Shown here: piece after piece, positions 42,034 to 51,867 of the stretch
Numbering within the stretch: the stretch's first letter is position 1
Layout of the letters: each line of letters opens with the position of its first letter
From: Oscillospiraceae bacterium
GTDB lineage: Bacteria; Bacillota; Clostridia; Oscillospirales; Oscillospiraceae
NCBI GenBank assembly: GCA_017506735.1
Contig: JAFVMW010000046.1
Coordinates: forward strand, 1-64,000
Direction of reading: 5' to 3'
Length of the DNA stretch: 64,000 bases
Notes under the pieces: model-generated
Seen by the model: only the letters and a program-made list of their open reading frames with translations
Database searches by the model: none
Told to the model about the DNA's origin: nothing
Made by a program: the position numbers and the translations under genes

Positions 42034-42340
42034 ATTCCTTGGAAATGAGGAATACTCTGTCTTGAAAGCCGCCGCGGCATTCCTTCTTTTGCCGGCGCAG
42101 GGTCAAAAGCGCCTCCTCGGAGCAGCCAAGGGTGGAAGCCAGGGCGAATACCACTTCCAGGATATCCGCCAGCTCCTCGGGATTCCGGTCCCGGTGGAAC
42201 TCTTCCACTTCCTCGTCAAGCTTCTGCTCCAACCGGAGGGCGTATTCCTCCGGCGCAAGAACCCGGGTCTGGGGGATCTCTCCCCCGCTGCGGATCAGCT
42301 CCGGAATCCGGTCCCGAACCAATTTATTGTATTGTTTCAT
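42032..42340 (-). CDS. MazG-like nucleotide pyrophosphohydrolase
   Basis: 102 residues. [15 protein letters not shown] at the N-terminus and the metal-binding helix pair [15 protein letters not shown] and [15 protein letters not shown] identify the all-alpha NTP pyrophosphatase (phosphoribosyl-ATP pyrophosphohydrolase-like) group. Likely house-cleaning of non-canonical nucleotides. Its ATG overlaps the uvrA stop (ATGA), so it is coupled to uvrA, consistent with nucleotide quality control. Confidence 0.88.
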   Translation of the reverse strand: MKQYNKLVRDRIPELIRSGGEIPQTRVLAPEEYALRLEQKLDEEVEEFHRDRNPEELADILEVVFALASTLGCSEEALLTLRRQKKECRGGFQDRVFLISKE

Positions 42341-45162
42341 TTCAGATAGTCCTTCAGATACCGGCCGGTATAGCTGCCTTCCACAGCGGCAACCTCCTCC
42401 GGCGTTCCCTGTGCCACCACATGACCGCCCTGATCGCCGCCTTCGGGGCCCAGATCAATGATGTGGTCGGCGGTTTTGATCACATCCAGATTGTGCTCAA
42501 TGACCAGCACCGTGTTGCCTGCGTCCACCAGCTGCTGCAGGACCTCGATGAGCTTGTGGACATCGGCGGCATGAAGGCCGGTGGTGGGCTCGTCCAGAAC
42601 GTAGATGGTTTTTCCGGTGGAGGTTCGGGCCAGCTCCGTGGCAAGCTTCACGCGCTGGGCCTCGCCGCCGGACAGGGTGGTGGAGGACTGACCCAGCTTC
42701 ACATAGCCCAGGCCCACTTCCACCATGGTCTGAACCTTCCGGCGGATCTTGGGCAGGTTTTCAAAATACTCCAGGGCTTCGTCGGCGGTCATATCCAGCA
42801 CCTGGGAGATGTCCTTGCCCTTGTACTTGACCTCCAGGGTTTCCCGGTTGTACCGGCGGCCCCGGCAGACCTCACAGGGAACATAAACGTCCGCCAGGAA
42901 GTGCATCTCAATTTTTACCAGACCGTCGCCGGAGCAGGCCTCACAGCGGCCGCCCTTGACGTTGAAGCTGAACCGACCCGGGCCGTAGCCACGCATTTTC
43001 GCGTCGGCGGTGGAGGCGAAAAGCTCCCGGATATCGTTGAACAGGCCGGTATAGGTGGCAGGATTGCTTCGGGGCGTGCGGCCGATGGGGCTCTGGTCGA
43101 TGTCGATGACCTTGTCCAGGTTCTCAAGGCCGGTGATGGCCCGGCATTTGCCGGGACGGGTACGGGCGTGGTTGAGCTTGTTGGTCAGCGTACGGTTCAG
43201 CACCTGATTCACAAGGCTTGATTTGCCGGAACCGGACACGCCGGTGACACAGGTGAAGGTTCCCAGGGGGATCTCCACATCGATGTTTTTCAGATTGTTT
43301 TCTTCCGCGCCAAAAACAGTGAGCTTTCCCCCGTTTCCGGTCCGTCTGCGGCTGGGGACGGGGATTTTTTTCACACCGGACAGGTATTGGCCCGTGATGG
43401 ATTCCGGGCAGTCCAGCACATCCTGGAGGCTTCCGGAAACCACGATCTCGCCGCCCCGGCTGCCGGCACCCGGGCCCACGTCCACGATGAAATCCGCGGC
43501 GCGCATGGTATCCTCGTCATGCTCCACCACGATCAGGGTGTTGCCCAGATCCCGGAGGGAACGGAGGGTGGCCAGGAGCTTGTCATTGTCCCTCTGGTGC
43601 AGGCCGATGGAGGGTTCGTCCAGAATATACAGCACGCCCATCAGGGAGGAACCGATCTGGGTAGCCAGACGGATGCGCTGGCTCTCGCCGCCGGACAGGG
43701 TTCCGGAGGCACGGGACAGGGTCAGATACCCCAGGCCCACATCCAGCAGGAAGGTGAGCCGGGAGCGGATTTCCCGGAGGATCTGTTCGGCGATCATGGC
43801 CATGCTGCCCTCCAGCTTCAGACCGTCCACAAAGGCAAGGGCATCCTTCACGCTCATACGGCAGAAATCCATAATGCCGATTCCGCCCACGGTGACGGCC
43901 CGGGCGATGTCGGACAGGCGGTCGCCGCCGCAATGGGGACAGGGCGCGCTGGACATACATTCCTCCAGCTCCTTCCGGGCGGAGTCGGACTGGGTTTCCC
44001 GGAAGCGGCGTGTGATGTTGTTCATAATGCCCTCGAAGGGCTGTTCCAGGGTGCCCATGCCGTTGCCCCGGTTGTAGGTCATTTTCAGCTTTTCCCCCCT
44101 GGTGCCGTACAGGATCACATCCAGTGCTTCGGGAGAAAGGTCGGACACAGGGACGTTCAGATTGAAGTGGTACTTGCTGGCAAGGGCCTCAAAATACATC
44201 CGGAACACACTGTCCGTCCGGGCGCTCTGCCAGCCGGAAACCTGGATGGCTCCCTCAAAGATGGACTTGCTCTTATCCGGAATCACCAGGTCCGGGTCTG
44301 CCACCATCTGGAAGCCCAGGCCGGTGCAGTGGGGACAGGCACCGGCAGGATTGTTGAAAGAGAACATCCGGGGTTCCAGCTCCACCATGGATACGCCGCA
44401 GTCATCGCAGGCATAGTTCTGGGAGAAGGTCAGCTCCTCCTCTGTCTTGGGGAGCTGGATCACCACCAGGCCGCCTGAATGGGCGCAGGCGGTTTCGATG
44501 GAGTCAGTAAGGCGGCGGCGCTGGCCTTCCTTCAGCACCAGGCGGTCCACCACCAGGTCGATGGTGTGCTTTTTGTTTTTCTCGCACTTGATTTCTTCGG
44601 AAAGGTCATAGAGAATGCCGTCCACCCGGACACGGGAGAAGCCGCTCTTCCGGGCGTCCTCAAAGACCTTCACGTGTTCGCCCTTCTTTCCCCGGACCAC
44701 TGGGGAAAGGACAATAAACCGGGTGCCCTCTTCCAGGGCTTCGACCCGGTCTACAATCTGGTCGATGGTCTGACGGGAAATCTCCTTGCCGCACTTGGGG
44801 CAGTGGGGTACACCCACCCTTGCCCAGAGCAGACGGAGGTAGTCGTAAATCTCCGTGACAGTACCCACAGTGGAACGGGGGTTCTTGGAGGTGGTTTTCT
44901 GGTCGATGGAAATGGCCGGGGAAAGGCCGTCGATGGAGTCCACATCGGGCTTATCCATCTGGCCCAGGAACTGCCGGGCATAGCTGGACAAACTCTCCAC
45001 ATACCGGCGCTGACCCTCGGCGTAGATGGTATCGAAGGCCAGGCTGGACTTGCCGGAGCCGGACAGTCCGGTGAACACCACCAGCTTGTCCCGGGGGATG
45101 GTCAGCTCCACATTTTTCAGATTGTTTTCTCTTGCTCCCTTGATTCGGATGGTTTCGTTCAT
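42337..45162 (-). CDS. uvrA: Excinuclease ABC subunit A
   Basis: 941 residues, full length. Two ABC ATPase modules: Walker [15 protein letters not shown] near residue 31 and [15 protein letters not shown] near 640; signatures LSGGESQRI and [12 protein letters not shown]; zinc-binding Cys sets ([15 protein letters not shown]...[12 protein letters not shown]...CEVCRG). Damage recognition in nucleotide excision repair. AAGGAG 6 bases before the ATG. I did not find a LexA/DinR box by eye. Confidence 0.99.
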   Translation of the reverse strand: MNETIRIKGARENNLKNVELTIPRDKLVVFTGLSGSGKSSLAFDTIYAEGQRRYVESLSSYARQFLGQMDKPDVDSIDGLSPAISIDQKTTSKNPRSTVGTVTEIYDYLRLLWARVGVPHCPKCGKEISRQTIDQIVDRVEALEEGTRFIVLSPVVRGKKGEHVKVFEDARKSGFSRVRVDGILYDLSEEIKCEKNKKHTIDLVVDRLVLKEGQRRRLTDSIETACAHSGGLVVIQLPKTEEELTFSQNYACDDCGVSMVELEPRMFSFNNPAGACPHCTGLGFQMVADPDLVIPDKSKSIFEGAIQVSGWQSARTDSVFRMYFEALASKYHFNLNVPVSDLSPEALDVILYGTRGEKLKMTYNRGNGMGTLEQPFEGIMNNITRRFRETQSDSARKELEECMSSAPCPHCGGDRLSDIARAVTVGGIGIMDFCRMSVKDALAFVDGLKLEGSMAMIAEQILREIRSRLTFLLDVGLGYLTLSRASGTLSGGESQRIRLATQIGSSLMGVLYILDEPSIGLHQRDNDKLLATLRSLRDLGNTLIVVEHDEDTMRAADFIVDVGPGAGSRGGEIVVSGSLQDVLDCPESITGQYLSGVKKIPVPSRRRTGNGGKLTVFGAEENNLKNIDVEIPLGTFTCVTGVSGSGKSSLVNQVLNRTLTNKLNHARTRPGKCRAITGLENLDKVIDIDQSPIGRTPRSNPATYTGLFNDIRELFASTADAKMRGYGPGRFSFNVKGGRCEACSGDGLVKIEMHFLADVYVPCEVCRGRRYNRETLEVKYKGKDISQVLDMTADEALEYFENLPKIRRKVQTMVEVGLGYVKLGQSSTTLSGGEAQRVKLATELARTSTGKTIYVLDEPTTGLHAADVHKLIEVLQQLVDAGNTVLVIEHNLDVIKTADHIIDLGPEGGDQGGHVVAQGTPEEVAAVEGSYTGRYLKDYLK

Positions 45163-45345
45163 AGCCTTCTCCTTGCGGTGTAGTTTCGTACCTACTATTA
45201 TACCATTTTCCCGGAAATCCTACAAGGGGAAATTCAAACAAAATTTCGCTTTTTAAGAAATGAGGCATTCAGCGTCAGCGAACGAGGATCGCAGTTTGGC
45301 GAATTCTTTCCTGTGAAAATCTTCCCAGGGATGGCTGAAAAAGGG

Positions 45346-45374
45346 TTGCTGACGGGCATTTTTCGTGTTATGAT
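45346..45374 (+). promoter_or_regulatory. Promoter of pth
   Basis: TTGCTG (45346-45351), 17-base spacer, TATGAT (45369-45374). The uvrA side of this intergenic region (45163-45345) shows no other clear feature. Confidence 0.6.
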
Positions 45375-45431
45375 ATATAGTGCGCCAATGGCTGCGCTTT
45401 TGAAAAAACACTCCGAAAGGAATCACATATC

Positions 45432-46025
45432 ATGTTTCGCAAAGATGAACAGGCTTCCTGGCTGATCGTGGGCCTTGGCAACCCGGGCCGGGAATATGAA
45501 AAAACCCGCCACAACGCAGGCTTCCGGGCAATTGACCGGTTGGCGGAAAAGCTGAACTGTAAAATCGACAAGGCCAAGTTCCAGGGTCTGTATGGTCAGA
45601 CCACTTACGCAGGCGGCAAGCTGTTTCTGCTGAAGCCCCAGACCTTTATGAATCTGTCGGGTCGATCCGTGCTGCAGCTGTCCGCCTTTTTCAAGATTCC
45701 GCCCCAGCGGATCATTGTGCTGTTCGATGACATTTCTCTGGAGCCCGGTCGGCTGAGAGTCCGTCCGGATGGCTCTGCCGGCGGTCACAATGGCATCAAA
45801 AGCATCATCTCTGAGGTGGGAAGTCAGGCCTTCCCCCGGGTAAAGATCGGCGTGGGCGCCAAGCCCCATCCGGAGTATGATCTTGCCGACTGGGTGCTGT
45901 CCACCTTCTCCGCCAATGAGGAGAAAAATTTCATCCCTGCCCTGGACCGTGCCGCTGACGCGGCCCTGTCCATCATCGACCGGGGCGTGCCGGAAACCGC
46001 GAACCGGTTCAACGGCAAGGCATAA
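45432..46025 (+). CDS. pth: Peptidyl-tRNA hydrolase
   Basis: 197 residues. IVGLGNPGREYEKTRHNAGFRAID holds the catalytic His in RHNAG; LLKPQTFMNLSGRSV, LFDDISLEPGRLRVRPDGSAGGHNGIKSII and RVKIGVGAKP are standard. Frees tRNA from dropped-off peptidyl-tRNA. The pth-mfd order is common in Firmicutes. Confidence 0.98.
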   Translation: MFRKDEQASWLIVGLGNPGREYEKTRHNAGFRAIDRLAEKLNCKIDKAKFQGLYGQTTYAGGKLFLLKPQTFMNLSGRSVLQLSAFFKIPPQRIIVLFDDISLEPGRLRVRPDGSAGGHNGIKSIISEVGSQAFPRVKIGVGAKPHPEYDLADWVLSTFSANEEKNFIPALDRAADAALSIIDRGVPETANRFNGKA

Positions 46026-46043
46026 TCAAACATCGAATCGTCA

Positions 46044-46071
46044 CGGAAAGGGGGACTTTTTCCCCTTTCCG
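46044..46071 (+). other. Hairpin between pth and mfd
   Basis: CGGAAAGGGG (46044-46053) / CCCCTTTCCG (46062-46071). The T-run is in the loop, not after the stem, so termination is doubtful; it may be an RNA-processing or stability element. Confidence 0.5.
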
Positions 46072-46109
46072 CCAATCGTCATGCTTTTTTCAAAAGGAGG
46101 GATTCTGAA

Positions 46110-49100
46110 ATGGAAAAGCTTTTGTCCTTCTTAAAGAACATTCCGGAGTATCACCAGCTCCTTGCCTGTATCCGGAAGGGGCAGGCCGCTGCCGTTACCG
46201 GTGTGGGCCAGATCAACCGGAGCCATCTGGTGTCCGGACTTTATGCCCATGGGGAGCGGCCCGTGGTGCTGATCTGCCAGGATGACCTGACCGCCAAGCG
46301 GATTGGCCAGGAGCTTGGTGCCTTTCTGGGCTTTACGCCCCAGAGCCTGCCCAGCAGGGATCTGACGCTGTATGACACCGCCGTGGTATCCCGGTCCTGG
46401 GAGCAGCGGCGAATCCAGCAGCTTTATGCCCTGGCAACGGGACAGACCCGGTTCCAGATTATGACCTGGGAATCTCTGAGTCAGCGCACCATCCCCCCTG
46501 CGGTACTGGCCCGGGCGGCCTTCCGGGTGAAAATCGGTGAGGAGATTCCCATGGGACTCCTGCTGGAGAAGCTGACCCAGAATGGCTACACCCGGTGCCA
46601 CATGGTGGAAGGCCCCGGTCAGTTCGCTGTCCGCGGCGACATTGTGGACATCTTCTCCCCTGCCTCCGACCGGCCGGTCCGTGCCGAGTTTTTTGGGGAC
46701 GAAGTGGATACCATGGGTATTTTTGACCCTGCCACCCAGCGCAGAGTGGAGAATGTGGAGGAAATTGTGATCCTGCCGGTGGCAGAAAGCCAGCCCATGC
46801 TCCATCCCGGAGGCATTGCCGGACTGTGCAAGGACATCAGCAGTCTGATCTCCCGGCAGAAACGGCGGAAGAACCCCCACGAAAAGCTGCTCAAGACCCT
46901 TTCCCAGGATCTTGAAAAATACGGAACCGGCGTCAGCCATCCGGCCTCTGACCGGTATATGGCTCTGATTTATCCTGAAATGGCCACTGCCATGGACTAT
47001 ATTCCTGCCGATGCCATGATCGTGATCTGCGACCAGTCCAGCCTGCACCGCACTGCCCGGAGCCGGGTGGAGGAGGTTGGCATGGGACTGGATTCCATGC
47101 TTCAGAACGGTCTGGTCTGCGGCGAGCTGTGCGACTATGTATGCCAGTGGGAGGATTTCTGCGCCCAGCTCAAGGGCCGGTGTGTGGTATATGTGGACCC
47201 CTTCGCAGGCGCCAGCTATCCGGAGGAATGCCGGCCCAAGGCGCTGCTTGCCATGACCGCAAAGCAGCTTCCCTCCTATGGCGGCAATCTGGATACCGCC
47301 GCGGCGGACCTTGCCCATTACCAGAAGCAGGAATTCTCCGCACTGGTACTCTGCGGCTCCAGACGGAGAGCGGAGATGCTCCAGGAAATGCTGTTCCAGC
47401 GGAATCTGTCCGCCATGCTCTGCATCCCCCTGACCACCATGCCCCATCCCGGTCAGATTCTGCTGACGGAAGGAACCCTGCCCTTCGGCATGGAATACCC
47501 CCAGGCCAAGCTGGCTGTGCTGACTGAGGGTCAGCTTCTTGCCAAGGGTGACACCCAGCGTGCATCCAGAAAAAAATCCGCCACCAACCGACAGAAGCTC
47601 AATTCCTTCACAGACCTGTCCCCCGGTGATCTGGTGGTTCATGATCATCACGGCATCGGCCGTTTCATCGCCATGGAACAGATCCGGGTGGGTGACGCGG
47701 TAAAGGACTATATCAAAATCGCATACGCGGGAACAGATGTTCTGTACGTTCCTGCTACCCAGCTGGATCTGGTCAGCAAATACATCGGCGGCGGCGGTGA
47801 GGACACCACCGTTCGGCTGAACAAAATGGGCACCTCCACCTGGCAGAAAACCAAAGCCAAGGCCCGGAAATCCGCCCAGGATATGGCCGCCCAGCTCATC
47901 CAGCTCTATGCCGCCCGGAAACGGCAGCAGGGCTTTGCCTTCTCGCCGGACACGCCCTGGCAGAGGGAATTCGAGGACAACTTCCCCTATCCCGAAACCG
48001 ACGATCAGCTCCGCTGCATCGCTGATATCAAGGCCGACATGGAGTCTCATATTCCCATGGACCGGCTGCTCTGCGGCGACGTTGGCTTCGGCAAAACCGA
48101 GGTGGCCCTCCGGGCGGTGATGAAGGCCGTCATGGACGGCAAGCAGGTGGCCATTATGGTGCCCACCACGGTGCTTGCCCAGCAGCATTATCAGACCGCT
48201 CTGGCACGGTTCAGCGGTTTCCCGGTGAACATCGACGTACTCAGCCGATTCCGGTCTGCCGCGGCCCAGAAAAAGACCCTGCTGGATCTGAAGGCAGGCA
48301 ATGTGGATCTGATCATCGGCACCCATAAGCTGCTGCAGAAGAGCGTGGAGTTCAAGGATCTGGGCCTGCTGATCGTGGATGAGGAGCAGCGCTTCGGCGT
48401 GAGCCACAAGGAGCGGCTGAAGGAAATGGCGAAAAATGTGGACGTACTGACCCTGTCCGCCACCCCCATCCCCCGAACCCTGAACATGGCCCTGTCCGGC
48501 ATCCGGGATATGTCTACCATTGAAGAGCCGCCCTCCGACCGTTATCCGGTCCAGACCTTTGTCATGGAGCATAACGACGCCATCATCGACGATGCCATCC
48601 GCCGGGAGGTGGAACGGGGCGGTCAGGTCTATTACCTGCACAACCGGGTGGGCACCATCGACCAGGTGGCCGGAGCCATTCAGCGCCGGAATCCGGATAT
48701 CGTTGTTGCTGTCGCCCACGGTCAGATGAGCGAGGATGCCCTTGGCGATGTGATGCACGCCATGAGTGAGGGCGAAGTCCAGGTGCTGGTCTGTACCACC
48801 ATCATTGAAACGGGCCTGGACATTCCCAACGCCAACACCCTGATCATCGAAGAAGCAAACCGTCTGGGTCTTAGCCAGCTTCATCAGCTCCGGGGCCGCG
48901 TGGGCCGTTCCACTCGTCATGCCTACGCCTACTTCACCTTCCGGGCCGGAATGCAGCTTTCGGAAATCGCGGAAAAGCGTCTGGCTGCCATCCGGGACTT
49001 CGCTGAATTCGGTTCCGGCTTCAAGATCGCCATGCGTGACCTGGAAATCCGGGGTGCAGGCAATCTGCTGGGCGCGGAGCAGTCTGGCCACATGATGAGC

Positions 49101-49616
49101 GTGGGCTATGATATGTATCTGAAGCTTCTGGACGAAGCTGTTCTGGAAGAGCAGGGCAAGGAACCCCGTCTGCCGGACTGCACTGCCGACATCAACGTCA
49201 CCGCCAACATCAACCCCGAGTACGTTGCCCGGGGTGAGGAACGAATGGATCTGTACCGCCGGATGGCGGCCATCCGGTCCCAGGAGGACGCGGACGATCT
49301 GCTGGACGAAATCGTGGACCGGTACGGCGAGCCGCCCAAGGGCGTGCTGAACCTGGTGGATATCGCCCTGCTCCGTGCCAACGCACGGCAGGCCGGCATT
49401 ACCGACATCCGTCAGAAGGGCGGAGAGGTTCACTTCACCCTCCGGGATCTGAATGCCGACGCCCTGAACGCCGTAAGCACCGAAAAGGCCTGGGCCAACC
49501 GGCTGAGCTTCCTGCCCGGTGCCAAGGAACCGGTGCTGAAGCTGAAGCTGGTCACAGGCTCCAATCCCCTGCATCAGTGCAAGAGCTTCCTGAATGCCTA
49601 CATGGCAAGGAGCTGA
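46110..49616 (+). CDS. mfd: Transcription-repair coupling factor
   Basis: 1168 residues. UvrB-homology N-terminal region (about 1-300), RNA-polymerase-interacting domain (about 505-570, FTDLSPGDLVVHDHHGIGRF), RecG-like translocase (about 620-1000) with Walker A CGDVGFGKTEVALRA, DEEQRFGVSHKERLK, and motif VI QLRGRVGRSTRHAYAYF, then the C-terminal TRCF domain (about 1020-1150). Removes stalled RNA polymerase and recruits UvrA. AAAAGGAGG stands before the ATG. With uvrA, uvrB and radC it forms a repair neighbourhood. Confidence 0.98.
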   Translation: MEKLLSFLKNIPEYHQLLACIRKGQAAAVTGVGQINRSHLVSGLYAHGERPVVLICQDDLTAKRIGQELGAFLGFTPQSLPSRDLTLYDTAVVSRSWEQRRIQQLYALATGQTRFQIMTWESLSQRTIPPAVLARAAFRVKIGEEIPMGLLLEKLTQNGYTRCHMVEGPGQFAVRGDIVDIFSPASDRPVRAEFFGDEVDTMGIFDPATQRRVENVEEIVILPVAESQPMLHPGGIAGLCKDISSLISRQKRRKNPHEKLLKTLSQDLEKYGTGVSHPASDRYMALIYPEMATAMDYIPADAMIVICDQSSLHRTARSRVEEVGMGLDSMLQNGLVCGELCDYVCQWEDFCAQLKGRCVVYVDPFAGASYPEECRPKALLAMTAKQLPSYGGNLDTAAADLAHYQKQEFSALVLCGSRRRAEMLQEMLFQRNLSAMLCIPLTTMPHPGQILLTEGTLPFGMEYPQAKLAVLTEGQLLAKGDTQRASRKKSATNRQKLNSFTDLSPGDLVVHDHHGIGRFIAMEQIRVGDAVKDYIKIAYAGTDVLYVPATQLDLVSKYIGGGGEDTTVRLNKMGTSTWQKTKAKARKSAQDMAAQLIQLYAARKRQQGFAFSPDTPWQREFEDNFPYPETDDQLRCIADIKADMESHIPMDRLLCGDVGFGKTEVALRAVMKAVMDGKQVAIMVPTTVLAQQHYQTALARFSGFPVNIDVLSRFRSAAAQKKTLLDLKAGNVDLIIGTHKLLQKSVEFKDLGLLIVDEEQRFGVSHKERLKEMAKNVDVLTLSATPIPRTLNMALSGIRDMSTIEEPPSDRYPVQTFVMEHNDAIIDDAIRREVERGGQVYYLHNRVGTIDQVAGAIQRRNPDIVVAVAHGQMSEDALGDVMHAMSEGEVQVLVCTTIIETGLDIPNANTLIIEEANRLGLSQLHQLRGRVGRSTRHAYAYFTFRAGMQLSEIAEKRLAAIRDFAEFGSGFKIAMRDLEIRGAGNLLGAEQSGHMMSVGYDMYLKLLDEAVLEEQGKEPRLPDCTADINVTANINPEYVARGEERMDLYRRMAAIRSQEDADDLLDEIVDRYGEPPKGVLNLVDIALLRANARQAGITDIRQKGGEVHFTLRDLNADALNAVSTEKAWANRLSFLPGAKEPVLKLKLVTGSNPLHQCKSFLNAYMARS

Positions 49617-49701
49617 TGCCGAGCCTGCTGACAGCCATTGATGTGTCCTGATTACAGTTTATTCTGCTATGATTTTTACGGAAAATGACACCGATTTTCC
49701 A

Positions 49702-49729
49702 TTGCATTCGGCAGGATTTGTGATAAGAT
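49702..49729 (+). promoter_or_regulatory. Promoter of the VanW gene
   Basis: TTGCAT (49702-49707), 16-base spacer, TAAGAT (49724-49729); the transcript would begin near 49737, so both candidate starts lie inside it. Confidence 0.6.
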
Positions 49730-49817
49730 GGTATACACGTGGGCATCTGTTCCCCCACCGGATTTACACCTCACCCGCGGCAGCTCCCCTGCCGCTTGAA
49801 GATAAGGAGCGATTACC

Positions 49818-51812
49818 ATAGCTAAGAAAAAGAAAGGCAAGTTTGAGCAGCCCCGGCACAGCACCGACCGGGAACTGGCACAGGTATTCCTGGAAGCCAC
49901 GGAAGCTGCAAACGCCTCTGTTCGGGCAGAATCGGTCTACACCCAGGACGAGGACTTCCCTCCCTCTGCCCAGGAAAACAAAATGAAGCGGAAGCGGATC
50001 ATCGCCATCTGCGCCGGCGTCCTTGCCCTGGTGCTGCTCGGCGCCGCAGGCATCGGTCTTTACTGGTATATGGACTATACCAAGGATGACGGACTGATCT
50101 ACAGCAATGTTTACGCCTTTGATCTGAATCTGGGCGGCATGACTCCCGAGCAGGCCAAGCAGGCCCTCCGGGAGCTGGCCGCGGAATCCTTTGACACCAA
50201 GAATCTGACCATCGAGCTGCCGGATGCCACTCTGATGCTCAGCCCCTCCTCCACCAAGATCTCCCTGGATGTGGATGCCCTGGTGGACGAAGCCTACGCC
50301 TATGGCCGTACCGGCAGCCGCTGGGAGCGCACCCAGGCAAAGACCGCCGCCATGCTGACCAGCTTTGATCTGGATGTCATGGAGCATATGTCCATTGACC
50401 TGACCTACATCCGTCAGGTGGTGGATCAGCTTGCCCAGGGCGCGGAAAGCCAGCTGACCCAGACCCAGGTTACCTTTGAAGGCGAGACCCCGGATCTGAA
50501 CCGGGTCTATGAAGTCGCCATTGAGGATGATGATGTGGAGCACATGGTGATGACCATTACCATGGGTACCCCCTACCGCCACCTGGACACCAACGCCCTG
50601 GTGGACCGGATTCTGAAGGCCTACGCCTCCAACCGTTTTGACACCATCCGGGAGGAATACACCGTCACTGAGCCCGATGCCCTGGATCTGGAGCGGCTGT
50701 TCCTGGAGAACTGCACCGCCCCTGTCAACGCCATCCTCAACGAAGAAACCTATGAAGTCACCCCCGAGGTTCTGGGCTACGGCTTTGACCTTGAGACGCT
50801 GGCGGAAATGCTCCAGTCTTTGAAGCCCGGCGAAACCATGGAGGTGACCTGCTCCTTCCTCCCTGCTGATGTGACCATGGATTCTCTGGAAGAGTACATG
50901 TTCCAGGATGTGCTGGCAGAGGTGGACACCGATCACGTTTACAATCCCAACCGTACCCACAACCTGACCCTGGCTGCCAATGCCATCAACGGCACCATCA
51001 TCCGGCCCGGCGAGGTATTCTCCTTCAACCGGATCGTGGGTGAGCGTACCACGGAAAAGGGCTACAAGGGTGCCCCCATCTATGTGGGCGAGGCCACCGA
51101 GGACGGCGTGGGCGGCGGCATCTGCCAGGTTGCCTCCACCATCTACTACGCCGCCATGCTGGCTGATCTGGAAATCGTGGAGCGCAGCGAACACCGGTAT
51201 CTTGTGGATTACGTTCCTCCCGGAATGGACGCCACCATTTACTGGGGCTCCCTGGACTTCAAGTTCCGCAACAACACCGATTACCCCATCCGGGTGGATG
51301 CCAGTGTTTCCGGCGGACAGGTCCATGTGAAGCTCTACGGCACTGACGATCCCAGCTATTACATCGTGATGAAGTACGAAACCGTATCCGGTCCCCACTA
51401 CGGTGAGGAAAAGTACAAGGTTTTCTCCGAAGAGGAAGCCAAGCGCAAGGGCTATTATGACGGTTATGTGATCCAGACCGCCTACGCCGGCCGGACGGTG
51501 AACACCTACCGCTGTCGGTACGACTCCGTCACCGGTGAGCAGATCTCCTCTGAGTGGGAGGCCAAGTCCGTGTTCCAGAAGCGTGACCGGATCATCTGCG
51601 TCATCGGCGACCCCAATGCTCCCACGGATGAAGACGGCCGCCCTATAGAAACGACCACTGAACCCACCACGGAGCCCACAACAGAGCCTACCACAGAACC
51701 CACCACCGAGCCGACCACGGAACCGACTACCGAACCCACCACCGAGCCCACTACGGAACCGACCACTGAACCCTCCGAAGGAGATTCCGGCTCCGGTGAA
51801 CCGGAAGTATAA
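49818..51812 (+). CDS. VanW family protein, possible ATA start
   Basis: 664 residues if translation begins at an ATA (49818) 8 bases after AAGGAG, or 609 from the first ATG at 49983, which has only AGGA before it. The extra 55 codons are open, end after an in-frame TAA at 49803, and encode a lysine-rich, charged cytoplasmic tail (AKKKKGKFEQPRHSTDREL). Then one membrane segment (9-31 from the ATG), a peptidoglycan-binding-like domain with repeats (about 40-280) and the VanW domain (about 320-450: RTHNLTLAANAINGTIIRPGEVFSFN, GGGICQVASTIYYAAMLADLEIVERSEH). A G5-like beta domain and ten TTEP repeats close it. Presumably outside the cell, at the wall. VanW's activity is unknown; no vancomycin genes are present. 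Confidence 0.85.
   Translation: MAKKKKGKFEQPRHSTDRELAQVFLEATEAANASVRAESVYTQDEDFPPSAQENKMKRKRIIAICAGVLALVLLGAAGIGLYWYMDYTKDDGLIYSNVYAFDLNLGGMTPEQAKQALRELAAESFDTKNLTIELPDATLMLSPSSTKISLDVDALVDEAYAYGRTGSRWERTQAKTAAMLTSFDLDVMEHMSIDLTYIRQVVDQLAQGAESQLTQTQVTFEGETPDLNRVYEVAIEDDDVEHMVMTITMGTPYRHLDTNALVDRILKAYASNRFDTIREEYTVTEPDALDLERLFLENCTAPVNAILNEETYEVTPEVLGYGFDLETLAEMLQSLKPGETMEVTCSFLPADVTMDSLEEYMFQDVLAEVDTDHVYNPNRTHNLTLAANAINGTIIRPGEVFSFNRIVGERTTEKGYKGAPIYVGEATEDGVGGGICQVASTIYYAAMLADLEIVERSEHRYLVDYVPPGMDATIYWGSLDFKFRNNTDYPIRVDASVSGGQVHVKLYGTDDPSYYIVMKYETVSGPHYGEEKYKVFSEEEAKRKGYYDGYVIQTAYAGRTVNTYRCRYDSVTGEQISSEWEAKSVFQKRDRIICVIGDPNAPTDEDGRPIETTTEPTTEPTTEPTTEPTTEPTTEPTTEPTTEPTTEPTTEPSEGDSGSGEPEV
51654..51773 (+). 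repeat. Ten tandem 12-base units encoding TTEP
   Basis: Ten exact-length units, each coding Thr-Thr-Glu-Pro, with third-position variation between units (ACC/ACT/ACG/ACA, GAA/GAG, CCC/CCG/CCT), showing selection on protein, not a recent DNA slippage. A stiff wall-spanning or glycosylatable spacer. Confidence 0.95.
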
Positions 51813-51819
51813 CGCAATA

Positions 51820-51852
51820 ACAACAGCCAGCCCGACTTGGGCTGGCTGTTGT
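51820..51852. terminator. Hairpin between convergent VanW and MFS genes
   Basis: ACAACAGCCAGCCC (51820-51833), GACTT, GGGCTGGCTGTTGT (51839-51852): perfect 14-base arms. No strong T-run on either side. Confidence 0.65.
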
Positions 51853-51867
51853 GCTGTATGGAAATGA

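Noticed and set aside
46131..49574. A 1147-codon minus-strand frame opposite mfd, and similar long shadows opposite nadE, uvrA, glnN and feoB
   Set aside because: All lie antisense to well-recognised genes, lack ribosome-binding sites and have His/Gly/Gln-rich shadow composition.
51654..51773. Tandem 12-base repeats considered as a CRISPR or VNTR
   Set aside because: No spacers, and third-position variation shows coding constraint on TTEP units within a protein.
49818..51812. Glycopeptide resistance role for the VanW protein
   Set aside because: No vanHAX or VanRS genes nearby; VanW domains are common in wall-associated proteins of Firmicutes.
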